From the NCBI RefSeq assembly GCF_029109325.1, contig NZ_JAQKQJ010000008.1:1-64000 (forward strand): a stretch of DNA of 64,000 nucleotides, written 5' to 3'. Under the pieces are notes generated by a model that searched no databases, was not told the origin of the DNA, and worked only from the letters and a program-made list of their open reading frames with translations. The first letter of the stretch is position 1; every line of letters starts with the position of its first letter. The DNA is from Nodosilinea sp. PGN35. Lineage in GTDB: Bacteria; Cyanobacteriota; Cyanobacteriia; Phormidesmidales; Phormidesmidaceae. A program made the translations under genes and the position numbers. Positions 41,347-49,561 of this stretch are shown here, piece by piece.

Positions 41347-42279
41347 CTATAGTTTCCCCAGCCGTTCTGTCAAAAGTGTGTAAAAACCTTCGGCATCGAC
41401 GGTTTCAATCACCCTAGCGTTGGCCGGAGCGGCGGCGGTGGGGTAGGCATTGGCCACCGTGCGCCCCAGGCAGAGCGACCCTTCGGTTTCCACCGCCAGG
41501 CGCATGGGGCGGCCGGTGAACAGGTCGGGGCGCAGCAGGTAGGCGATCACGCAGGGGTCGTGGAGGGGCGGAGCCGCGAGACCGTGGCGCTCCACGTCGA
41601 GCTGGCCGTAGTGGCGCAGCATGCCGGCGGCGGCCTGGCCCACGGGGGTGCCGAGGCTTTCTAAGGCCCTCAGCCGCTCGGGGGTGGTCACCACCTGGTG
41701 GGTGACATCCAGGCCGATCATGGTCAAAGGTAGCCCTGCCTCGACCACAACCTTGGCGGCATGGGGATCCACATAGATGTTGAACTCGGCGGCGGGGGTA
41801 ATGTTGCCGCCCCCCAGCGCTCCCCCCATCATCACCACCCGGTCGATGCCCTGGGCGATCTCGGGGCACTGAATCAGGGCGACCGCCAGATTGGTCAGCG
41901 GCCCAAGGGTCACCAGCGTAATCGGGGCCGAGGCGGTGGTGAGTTGCTCGATCAAAAACGCTACGGCGTGCTGGACGGGGAGCGGCAGGGTGGGTTCAGG
42001 CAACTCGGCCCCTTGCAGACCCGTCGCGCCGTGAATGTCTTCGGCGGTGATGAGCGATCGCAGCAGCGGCCTGGGGCACCCGGCATACACTGGCACCCCA
42101 CGCTGGGCCAGGTGGCAAATGCGGCGGGCGTTGGCCGTTGTCAACGCCAGGGGCACGTTGCCCGCCACGGTGGTAATACCCAGCAGATTGAACTCAGCAG
42201 GAGATGCCAGGGCCAGGAGGATGGCGATCGCATCGTCAACCCCAGGGTCGCAGTCAATAATCAGCGGTCGAGGCAGCAT
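41347..42279 (-). CDS. Inosine/uridine-preferring nucleoside hydrolase
   Basis: The 310-residue enzyme starts with the metal-binding motif DCDPGVDDA (about 9-17), followed by GITTVAGNV, VTLGPLTNLA and VVMMGGALGGGN. It cleaves ribonucleosides to base and ribose in purine/pyrimidine salvage. The length is typical of the family. It heads a tight minus-strand run that continues into the hypothetical and ccmK3-ccmK4 genes. Confidence 0.9.
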   Translation of the reverse strand: MLPRPLIIDCDPGVDDAIAILLALASPAEFNLLGITTVAGNVPLALTTANARRICHLAQRGVPVYAGCPRPLLRSLITAEDIHGATGLQGAELPEPTLPLPVQHAVAFLIEQLTTASAPITLVTLGPLTNLAVALIQCPEIAQGIDRVVMMGGALGGGNITPAAEFNIYVDPHAAKVVVEAGLPLTMIGLDVTHQVVTTPERLRALESLGTPVGQAAAGMLRHYGQLDVERHGLAAPPLHDPCVIAYLLRPDLFTGRPMRLAVETEGSLCLGRTVANAYPTAAAPANARVIETVDAEGFYTLLTERLGKL

Positions 42280-42388
42280 GGGTGGAATCTCAATCTCTGT
42301 AGGGGTGGCACAGCGTCGCCCGCCGAGGCCAGGGGTGCTGTCCTAAAATACGCTGTGTAGGTCTGCATAGATTCTCCGCTCACCCGCT

Positions 42389-42395
42389 AAGGAGG
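42389..42395 (+). promoter_or_regulatory. Strong ribosome site AAGGAGG deciding a TTG start
   Basis: AAGGAGG stands seven to eight bases before TTG at 42403. The next in-frame ATG would remove the signal peptide start. Confidence 0.8.
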
Positions 42396-42402
42396 TTGCC
42401 CC

Positions 42403-43380
42403 TTGTCTGCTGCGCTGCGTCTCACGACTCTCATGGTATCTGGACTCAGTCTGCTGCTGGTAGCAGGCTGCGCGGGCAGCTCCCTGGAACAGTCCCTGGA
42501 GGCCGATCCGCAACTGCAAGAGCGGCCCGTATTTACCGGCGAAGACCCCGAAGCCCCGTCCACGGCAGAGGTCGCCCCCGACCCAGCGGCGGCTCCGGAC
42601 TCCGCCGAGGCCAGCCCCCCCGAGCCTGATACCCCCCCTCGGGGGAGCACCACGGCCCGGCTCGCAGAGGTGCCCGAAGACCTGCGCCCCTACGTGCGCA
42701 ACTGGCTGGCCCTCGGCCTGGTCGAACCAGCCGCTGGCCAGGCTGCCGACGGCGGCGCTGCTGCCTCCGACTTCCAGCCCAATCAGCCCATTACCCGAGG
42801 CGAGTTTGCCCACTGGCTGCTCACCGCCAACAACGCGTTCTATCGAGACGTACCGGCCAAACGCATGCGCCCCGCCACCGCTGGTACCGCCCCAGCCTTT
42901 CAGGATGTGCCCGCCTCGCACCCCTACTTTGCCGCCATTCAGGGCCTGGCCGAGGCTGGCATCATCCCTAGCGCTAAAACCGGCAACGCCACCGCCGTTA
43001 CCTTTCGGCCCGATGCCCCCCTCACCCGCGAAACCCTGGTGCTGTGGAAGGTGCCCCTAGACCTGCGCGCCCCCCTACCCACCGCCAGTGCCGAGGCGGT
43101 GACCACCGCCTGGGGGTTTCAAGACACTGCCCAGGTAGAGCCCCTGGCCCTGCGGGCGGTGCTGGCCGACCACCAAAACGGCGATTTTGCCAATATTCGC
43201 CGGGCCTTTGGCTACACCACGCTATTTCAGCCCCAGAAAGGCGTCACCCAGGCCGAAGCTGCCGCTGCTCTGTGGCGTTTTGGCAACCAGACCGAGGGTA
43301 TTTCTGCCGAAGAGCTGTTGGGACGATCTGCCGGTCAATCAAGTTCCCCAGAATCGACCACCCCTGCAAACTCTCTTTAA
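42403..43380 (+). CDS. SLH-domain lipoprotein
   Basis: Translation likely starts at TTG 42403, given the strong ribosome site. The 325-residue protein has a lipoprotein signal ending LLLVAGCAGS, a Pro/Ala/Glu-rich linker, then S-layer homology repeats (FQPNQPITRGEFAHWLL, FQDVPASHPYFAAIQGLAEAGII, TFRPDAPLTRETLVLW). SLH proteins attach the cell envelope to peptidoglycan or secondary polymers. The C-terminal PQKGVTQAEAAAALWRFG looks like a third partial repeat. Confidence 0.85.
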   Translation: MSAALRLTTLMVSGLSLLLVAGCAGSSLEQSLEADPQLQERPVFTGEDPEAPSTAEVAPDPAAAPDSAEASPPEPDTPPRGSTTARLAEVPEDLRPYVRNWLALGLVEPAAGQAADGGAAASDFQPNQPITRGEFAHWLLTANNAFYRDVPAKRMRPATAGTAPAFQDVPASHPYFAAIQGLAEAGIIPSAKTGNATAVTFRPDAPLTRETLVLWKVPLDLRAPLPTASAEAVTTAWGFQDTAQVEPLALRAVLADHQNGDFANIRRAFGYTTLFQPQKGVTQAEAAAALWRFGNQTEGISAEELLGRSAGQSSSPESTTPANSL

Positions 43381-43510
43381 TTCCTCTAATTCCTCTAAAT
43401 TATTAGCCCGTCGCCCTAGGCCTCCCATCAACCCGTTCTTCCTCGGCTGCTACCCACCGTCGGAGCGCTGGGTTCGCTCTGCTTCGCCCGCCCTCCGCAG
43501 ATCCTGTAGT

Positions 43511-43614
43511 TATAGCTGTAGCCAGTCTGGTTAGGACAATTTCCCCAGGAACGCTCAAACGTTTGAACGTTCCTGGGGTTGCGGGATGTCTGAACCCGAT
43601 TGACTATGGCTACA
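43511..43614. mobile_element. AACGTT palindromic element, copy H
   Basis: The outer stem CCCCAGGAACG pairs perfectly with CGTTCCTGGGG, while copies E and F have CTAGG/CCTAG at that place: compensatory changes. The ends are TATAGCTGTAGCCAGTCTGG and GATTGACTATGGCTACA. Confidence 0.87.
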
Positions 43615-43662
43615 ATAACGCCTGCCTACCTGGGGGGCCAGAGAATGGCTGCTCAAGCGTCT

Positions 43663-43983
43663 CTAGATAACGCCAAACAGCGACAGCCCCATACCCACAA
43701 AGGCCAGCACTCCCGCCACAATCATGAGGACGGCGGGCATGGCTTTGCGGGTCTGCATCCAGCGGCGAATGAAGATAATCACCAGGGCCGCCGTTACCCC
43801 CATGGTCATACCGGCCCCGCCAGCGGAACCGGCCTGCCAGAGCCAGGCTCCGGTCAGCAGCAGGGCGGCACTCACCAAACCGCTGATCAGCGATACCTGG
43901 CTGCGGGCCTGGGCGTACCCAATCAGGCCACCGATCGCAGAGAGGGCCGCGTAGGCGATCGCACACAGGGCTCCAGTGGGCAT
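43663..43983 (-). CDS. TMEM14-family small membrane protein
   Basis: The 106-residue protein has four hydrophobic segments and the family sequence AIAYAALSAIGGLIGYAQARSQVSLISGLVSA. Eukaryotic TMEM14/FAX1 relatives move fatty acids or porphyrins across membranes; the bacterial role is not established. Palindromic element copy H lies just downstream of its stop. Confidence 0.82.
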   Translation of the reverse strand: MPTGALCAIAYAALSAIGGLIGYAQARSQVSLISGLVSAALLLTGAWLWQAGSAGGAGMTMGVTAALVIIFIRRWMQTRKAMPAVLMIVAGVLAFVGMGLSLFGVI

Positions 43984-44529
43984 AGCGGCTCGTACGATAG
44001 GAACAACTCTAGGCTACCGGGGTTTTCGCTGGTGCACAACCCGGCAATGGGCCTGGCCATAGAGACATTGAGCTTTGCCTATCGCCAGCCTCACGAGGCA
44101 GCTTGCGCCAGGCTTACCCTGCCATAAATGTATTGAAAAACACATTTTCGGACGGTCTGCCAAAAGGATTTGATACTCTGCGGGAACAAAAAGCAGGCCT
44201 AAAACGTAAGCATTGCACCATCTATCTAAAGGCATAAATTTGATAAAACTTCCACGGAAAAAATAAGGATAAAGGAACTATAAAGATGAGAACTTCTTCA
44301 TGATCTCAGCAAAACGATAGTGGTAGTTTCACTGACATGGTGACTTTGCGATCGGCCAAAGTCCTTGCATTTCATGAATCCTAGTTTTGTTAGGGTTCTC
44401 TGAGAAAGCACTGGGGGAGCTGGCTTCTACCTAAAATTGCCTCCTGTTTCAACCGGAATCGGGTGCGTCTACAGCTTTTGTTCAACGGCTCCCCAAGACT
44501 CAGCACTTATTCTTAGGAATAGTGAGTTC
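43984..44529. other. Gene-free region upstream of the polysaccharide cluster
   Basis: The sequence becomes relatively AT-rich around 44130-44400. No coding frame or obvious hairpin stands out. It should hold the promoter of the exopolysaccharide cluster. Confidence 0.4.
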
Positions 44530-45555
44530 ATGAATTCCACCAGCCCAGGTCATGCATCAAAAAGTCTCAGTATTTCAGTCATTATCCCCGTGTACAACGG
44601 CGGCGAGAGCTTCCGCCGCTGCCTCGAAAGCCTGAAACAGTCGAGCCGCCAGCCCGACGAGGTGATTGTAGTTGCCGATGGTGACACCGACGGCTCGTGG
44701 GAAGTGGCAAAAGAGTTTGGAGCCAAGGTGTTTCGCTACGACTCACCGGGCGGCCCGGCCCGCGCCCGCAATCGGGGAGCGTCTATGGCCCAGGGCAACA
44801 TTCTGTTTTTTGTCGATGCCGATGTCACCGTAGGGCTAGACACCCTTTGCGGCGTCGAAGCCGCCTTCCAAAAAGACATCAACCTGGCGGCGCTGATTGG
44901 CTCCTACGACGACCAGCCGGGGGCCACCAACTTTTTGTCGCAGTACAAAAACCTGTTTCACCACTATACCCACCAGGTATCCGCCGAAAAGGCTTCGACC
45001 TTTTGGGGGGCCTGCGGGGCCATTCGCGCCGAGGCATTTCACGCCGTGGGCGGGTTTGATGAGCGCTACGTCAAACCCTGCGTCGAAGACATTGAGCTGG
45101 GCTACCGGCTGCGGCGGGCGGGCTACACCATTCGTCTGTGCAAGCACATTCAGGTCAAGCACCTGAAGCGCTGGGAGCCGGTTTCACTGCTGCGGGCCGA
45201 AATTTTCTATCGCGCCCTGCCCTGGGCGGAACTGATTCTCAGCCAGGGGCAGCCGATGAATGACCTCAACCTCGATCGCACTAACCGCCTCAGCGTAGTG
45301 CTCACCTTTGCGGCCCTGGGGTGTCTGCTGGGGGGCTGGGTTGAACCCTTTTTGTGGATTGTTGCCGTTGCCATCATGGTTGGGCTGCTGGTGATCAACC
45401 AGCGGGTCTATCGCTTTTTTTGGTACAAGCGCGGGCCGTTGTTTGCCCTGCGGGTCATCCCCTGGCACTGGTTTTATTTTCTCTACGGCGGTGCCGCCTT
45501 CGCCTACGGATTGGTGACCCATCGGTTTCGGCAGCTGTCTACCCTGGCCGACTAG
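44530..45555 (+). CDS. Glycosyltransferase family 2, membrane-associated
   Basis: From the ATG at 44530 the product has 341 residues. The GT-A domain runs to about 235: SVIIPVYNGGESFRRCLESL, VADGDTDGS, ARARNRGAS, FFVDADVTV (DxD-like) and the acceptor-side AVGGFDERY with VEDIELGYRL. Two hydrophobic helices at about 265-310 suggest membrane attachment. It is the first gene of a plus-strand polysaccharide cluster and would transfer a sugar to a lipid-linked intermediate. Confidence 0.85.
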   Translation: MNSTSPGHASKSLSISVIIPVYNGGESFRRCLESLKQSSRQPDEVIVVADGDTDGSWEVAKEFGAKVFRYDSPGGPARARNRGASMAQGNILFFVDADVTVGLDTLCGVEAAFQKDINLAALIGSYDDQPGATNFLSQYKNLFHHYTHQVSAEKASTFWGACGAIRAEAFHAVGGFDERYVKPCVEDIELGYRLRRAGYTIRLCKHIQVKHLKRWEPVSLLRAEIFYRALPWAELILSQGQPMNDLNLDRTNRLSVVLTFAALGCLLGGWVEPFLWIVAVAIMVGLLVINQRVYRFFWYKRGPLFALRVIPWHWFYFLYGGAAFAYGLVTHRFRQLSTLAD

Positions 45556-45613
45556 CCAGCCACTTGGCCTAAGTTTTATCAGTGCAGTTACACCTGATTT
45601 TTGGAGTTAAATA

Positions 45614-47089
45614 ATGCAGTCTTTACCTGTAGTAATCATTGGCGGCGGGCCTGCTGGTCTGACCGCAGGCTACGAATTGATGAAGCACGGCAAAAAGTCG
45701 GTGGTGCTCGAAAAAGCCGACAAAGTGGGCGGTATCTCCCGCACCGAAACCTATAAGGGCTATCGCTTTGACATTGGTGGCCACCGCTTTTTTACCAAGG
45801 TCAGCGAAGTACAGGCGGTGTGGAAAGAAATTTTGGGCGACGACTTTATCCAGACTCCCCGTATGTCGCGCATTTACTACGACAATAAGTTTTACGACTA
45901 CCCGCTGTCGCTGATGAAGACACTCAAAAATCTTGGGCCTATTACCAGCGCGCTGATTCTCTTTAGCTACCTCAAAGCCAAGGGCCATAAGTACCTAAAT
46001 CCGGGTATTGAGGCCGAAACCTTTGAAGAATGGGTAATCGACTGCTTTGGCGATCGCCTCTACCGAATTTTCTTTAAGACCTACACCGAGAAGGTGTGGG
46101 GCATTCCCTGTAGCCAGATTCGCGCCGACTGGGCGGCCCAGCGCATTCAAAACATGTCGCTCAAGCAGGCGGTGATCAACGCAATTTTTGGCAGCCAAAA
46201 CGCCAAGAGCTTGATCAAAAAGTTTGACTACCCCCGCCTTGGCCCCGGCATGATGTGGGAGCGCTGCCAGGAACTGCTCGACATGCACGGTTCGCCAGTG
46301 CACCTCAACACCGAGGTGGTGCGGGTGGAGCGCCAGGGCAAGCGGATTACTAAGGTGGTGGCCAAAAAGGGCGACCAGACCTTTGACATTGTGGGCGAGC
46401 ATTTCATCAACTCTATGCCCATTTCTCTGCTGCTCAATCGCCTCGATCCGCTGCCCCCAGAGGAGGTACTGGCGGCGGCGCGAGGACTTAAGTATCGCGA
46501 TTTCTTAATTGTCTCACTGATTATCGACAGCCCCGATCTCTTCCCCGACAACTGGCTCTATATTCACAGCCCTGAGTTTAAGGTGGGGCGCATTCAAAAC
46601 TTCAAGAACTGGAGCCCCGAGATGGTGCCCGACCCCAGCAAAACCTGTCTGGGCATGGAGTATTTTTGCAGCGAAGGCGATGACCTCTGGGAAATGCCCA
46701 ACGAAAAGCTGATCGAGCTGGCTTCAGCGGAAATTGCCCGCTTGGGCCTGGGGGTGAAGCGCGAGGATGTGGAAGACGGCTGCGTGATTCGCCAGTTTAA
46801 GGCCTACCCGGTGTACGACGGCGAGTACCGTCAGCACCTCAAGGTGCTGGAAGACTACATTCGCGGCTTTGAGAATCTGCAAACCGTGGGCCGCAACGGC
46901 ATGCACCGCTACAACAACCAGGATCACTCGATGCTGTCGGCGCTGCTGGCCGCCAAAAACATCGTGGGCGAAAACCACGACATCTGGAATATCAACGTCG
47001 AGCGCTCGTACCACGAAAACTTTACCGACCAGGAGTGGTCAAAGCTGAGATCGGGGGGCAAGCCCGTACCCGTTGCCCAGGCGGTCTAG
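45614..47089 (+). CDS. FAD-dependent oxidoreductase (UDP-galactopyranose mutase-like)
   Basis: The 491-residue flavoprotein has an N-terminal FAD-binding motif VVIIGGGPAGLTAGYELMKHG and GGISRTETYKGYRFDIGGHRF, typical of the amine-oxidase/protoporphyrinogen-oxidase/UGM-like group found in polysaccharide loci. The C-terminal GRNGMHRYNNQDHSMLSALLAA matches this subfamily. The substrate is unknown; a nucleotide-sugar conversion is inferred from the neighbouring glycosyltransferases. Confidence 0.85.
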   Translation: MQSLPVVIIGGGPAGLTAGYELMKHGKKSVVLEKADKVGGISRTETYKGYRFDIGGHRFFTKVSEVQAVWKEILGDDFIQTPRMSRIYYDNKFYDYPLSLMKTLKNLGPITSALILFSYLKAKGHKYLNPGIEAETFEEWVIDCFGDRLYRIFFKTYTEKVWGIPCSQIRADWAAQRIQNMSLKQAVINAIFGSQNAKSLIKKFDYPRLGPGMMWERCQELLDMHGSPVHLNTEVVRVERQGKRITKVVAKKGDQTFDIVGEHFINSMPISLLLNRLDPLPPEEVLAAARGLKYRDFLIVSLIIDSPDLFPDNWLYIHSPEFKVGRIQNFKNWSPEMVPDPSKTCLGMEYFCSEGDDLWEMPNEKLIELASAEIARLGLGVKREDVEDGCVIRQFKAYPVYDGEYRQHLKVLEDYIRGFENLQTVGRNGMHRYNNQDHSMLSALLAAKNIVGENHDIWNINVERSYHENFTDQEWSKLRSGGKPVPVAQAV

Positions 47090-47202
47090 CTGACCAATCG
47101 CAGGGGCAAGCGGCGGTTTTTTCTGCGAGTGATGCGGCACTGTCGCGACCCTGCGTCTCTAGGCCCTGAACAGGACTCCCAACGCGAAAGGATGGTGGAT
47201 CG

Positions 47203-48297
47203 ATGACAGTACCTAAGGTAACGCTGGTGGTCTCGCCCCGAGAGCGCTTTAGCTACACCCAAACCTCCCTGGAGAGCATCTACGACCAGACTCAGATGCC
47301 TTTTAAGCTGGTGTATGTAGACGGCAACTCGCCCAAACCCGTGGCTGAATACCTGGCGGCCCAGGCCCTTGAGAAAGGGTTTGAGCTGGTGCGGGTTGAC
47401 CACTTTCTCACCCCCAACCAGGCCAGAAATATCGGTCTGGCCCGGGTCGATACGCCCTACGTGGTGTTTGTCGATAACGATGTGGTGGTGTCGCCCGGCT
47501 GGCTGGAGGCGCTGGTGCAGTGTGCCGAGGAAACAGGGGCCGCCATTGTGGGGCCGCTCACCTGTCAGGATGAGCCGGTGCATGAGACGATTCACTTTGC
47601 CAATGGCGAGGCCCGCATCATTGTCGATGTGAAGGGGCGGCGGCGACTGCGGGAAAAAATGTGCCGCCAGGGGCAGCGGGTCGCCCAGGTGGCCCACAAG
47701 CTGGAGCGCACCCCGGCGGAGCTGGTGGAGTTTCACTGCATGCTGGTGCGCACCAGCGTGTTTGAGCAGCTGGGGCCGCTGGATGAGGGCTTTCTCAATA
47801 CCAAGGAGCATGTGGATCTGTGCCTGGGGGTGGCCCAGGCGGGGGGCACCATCTATTTTGAGCCCACCTCGGTGATTACCTACGTGCCGGGCATTGCCTG
47901 GAGCTGGGCCGATCTGCACCTCTACATGCTGCGCTGGAGCGACGCCTGGGAGCGGGAGAGCCTGGTGCATCTGCGCCAGAAGTGGAGCTTGCCCGAGGAT
48001 GTCTACTTCAGCCAAAAGCTCAAGGCCCTGGGCTGGCGGCGGCGGCGGATGATTTTGTCGCCGCTGCTGCACCGCATGACCTTTGGGCTGGTGAAGCATC
48101 GGCTGGTGGAAAAGGTGCTGATGTACGGGGCGCTGGCCCCGGTCGATCGGGTGCTCAACCGCTATTTGACCCGTCGCCACGCCCGTCTGTGGCTGCACCC
48201 ACAGCAGGCCATGGCTGTAAAACCGCCTCAACCGATGGCTGAACTACCGGCGCGATCGCCCCAGGAGCAGGTCAATGAAAATTCTACTGCTGCATGA
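47203..48297 (+). CDS. Glycosyltransferase family 2
   Basis: The 364-residue enzyme has TLVVSPRERFSYTQTSLESI, VYVDGNS and the DxD motif in VVFVDNDVVVSPGWLEAL, followed by HVDLCLGVAQAGGTIYFEP. The N-terminal two-thirds is the GT-A fold; a C-terminal extension is without a clear helix bundle. It overlaps the next gene by 23 bases, which implies co-translation. Confidence 0.85.
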   Translation: MTVPKVTLVVSPRERFSYTQTSLESIYDQTQMPFKLVYVDGNSPKPVAEYLAAQALEKGFELVRVDHFLTPNQARNIGLARVDTPYVVFVDNDVVVSPGWLEALVQCAEETGAAIVGPLTCQDEPVHETIHFANGEARIIVDVKGRRRLREKMCRQGQRVAQVAHKLERTPAELVEFHCMLVRTSVFEQLGPLDEGFLNTKEHVDLCLGVAQAGGTIYFEPTSVITYVPGIAWSWADLHLYMLRWSDAWERESLVHLRQKWSLPEDVYFSQKLKALGWRRRRMILSPLLHRMTFGLVKHRLVEKVLMYGALAPVDRVLNRYLTRRHARLWLHPQQAMAVKPPQPMAELPARSPQEQVNENSTAA

Positions 48298-49504
48298 CTA
48301 CGGCACTGCCAGCGGTGGGGCTGAGCTGCAAATGCTGTCGCTGCGCCAGGGGTTGAGCGATCGCGGCCACCAGGTGCGGCTGTTTGCCAGCGGCGCTCTG
48401 CCGGTAGCAGGCCACCCCCAGCTGGCGGATGACACCTGCTTTGGCACCACGTCGCGGCTCCAGGTGCTGAGCCAGACCGCCAACCCCTCGGCCTACTGGC
48501 GGCTGCGGCGGGTGCTGCGGGAGTTTCAGCCCGATGTGGTGCACATGCGCATGTTTATGTGGCAGCTGTCGCCGCTGATTTTGCCGCTGCTGCGATCGCG
48601 CCCCTGCGTCTACCAGACGGCGGTGTACAAAGCCATTTGCCCGGCGGGAACCAAGGTACTGCCCGACGGCAGCCCCTGCCAGGTAGCGCCGGGGCGCGTC
48701 TGTCTAAGCGGCGGCTGCCTCACCCCCCAAACCTGGGCGGTGCTGATGGTGCAGTACCGGCTCTGGCAGCGCTGGCGCGGGGCGATTGACCGGGTGGTGG
48801 CCCTCAGCCAGGGGATGAAAGCCCAGCTGGAGGCGGCGGGGCTCAGCCCGGTGGAGGTGATCTACAACGGTGTGCCGGTGCGCGACCCCCGGCCCGCCCT
48901 CAGCGACCCGCCGACGGTGGTTTTTGCCGGGCGGCTGGTCCCCGAGAAGGGGGTGGATGTGCTGCTCAAGGCCTTTGCCGTGGCACGTTCCCGCATTCCT
49001 ACCGCTCAATTGCTGATTGCGGGTCAGGGGCCAGCGGCAGAATCCCTCAGGGCTTTGGCCCAGCAGCTTGGCCTGGGGGACAGTGTCATCTGGCTGGGGC
49101 ATGTGTCGCGACCTGCGCTCGAAGCCCACTTTGAGTGCGCCTGGGTGCAGGCGGTGCCCTCCCAGTGGGAGGAGCCCTTTGGCAACGTCACCACCGAGGC
49201 CATGATGCGGGGTACGGCGGTGGTGGCCAGCGCCGTGGGGGCCCAGCCTGAGATCATCCACGGCGATCGCACCGGGTTTTTGGTGCCCCCCGGCGATATC
49301 GAGACCTGGGGCGATCGCCTCACCCGGCTGCTGCAAAACCGAGAGCTGGCCGAAACCATGGGCCGGGCGGGGCGCGATCGCGCCCTGGCCCACTTCAGCG
49401 AAGCCAGCCGCACCGACCAGTTTTTGGCCCTCTACCAGAGATTGCAGAACGGCTATAGAGGGAGGCCGCTACCCGTCGGCCAATCGGCCCCTTTAGGTCT
49501 TTAA
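48275..49504 (+). CDS. Glycosyltransferase family 4
   Basis: The 409-residue GT-B enzyme begins KILLLHDYGTASGGAELQ and includes VFAGRLVPEKGVDVLLKAF and the C-terminal EEPFGNVTTEAMMRGTAVVAS, the retaining GT4 signature with the EX7E-like motif. AGGAG lies upstream of the ATG inside the previous gene. A cysteine-containing insert (CPAGTKVLPDGSPCQV with RVCLSGGC) at about 125-150 is shared by a subgroup of such enzymes. Confidence 0.9.
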   Translation: MKILLLHDYGTASGGAELQMLSLRQGLSDRGHQVRLFASGALPVAGHPQLADDTCFGTTSRLQVLSQTANPSAYWRLRRVLREFQPDVVHMRMFMWQLSPLILPLLRSRPCVYQTAVYKAICPAGTKVLPDGSPCQVAPGRVCLSGGCLTPQTWAVLMVQYRLWQRWRGAIDRVVALSQGMKAQLEAAGLSPVEVIYNGVPVRDPRPALSDPPTVVFAGRLVPEKGVDVLLKAFAVARSRIPTAQLLIAGQGPAAESLRALAQQLGLGDSVIWLGHVSRPALEAHFECAWVQAVPSQWEEPFGNVTTEAMMRGTAVVASAVGAQPEIIHGDRTGFLVPPGDIETWGDRLTRLLQNRELAETMGRAGRDRALAHFSEASRTDQFLALYQRLQNGYRGRPLPVGQSAPLGL

Positions 49505-49561
49505 ACTCCCTGGCTGGTTCCTTGCTAAGCACCCCATTTAACCCCTGGTCAACGAGCGTTT

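Noticed and set aside
47086-48231. 381-codon minus-strand frame opposite a GT2 gene
   Set aside because: His/Pro/Gln-rich antisense frame; the GT2 motifs are on the + strand.
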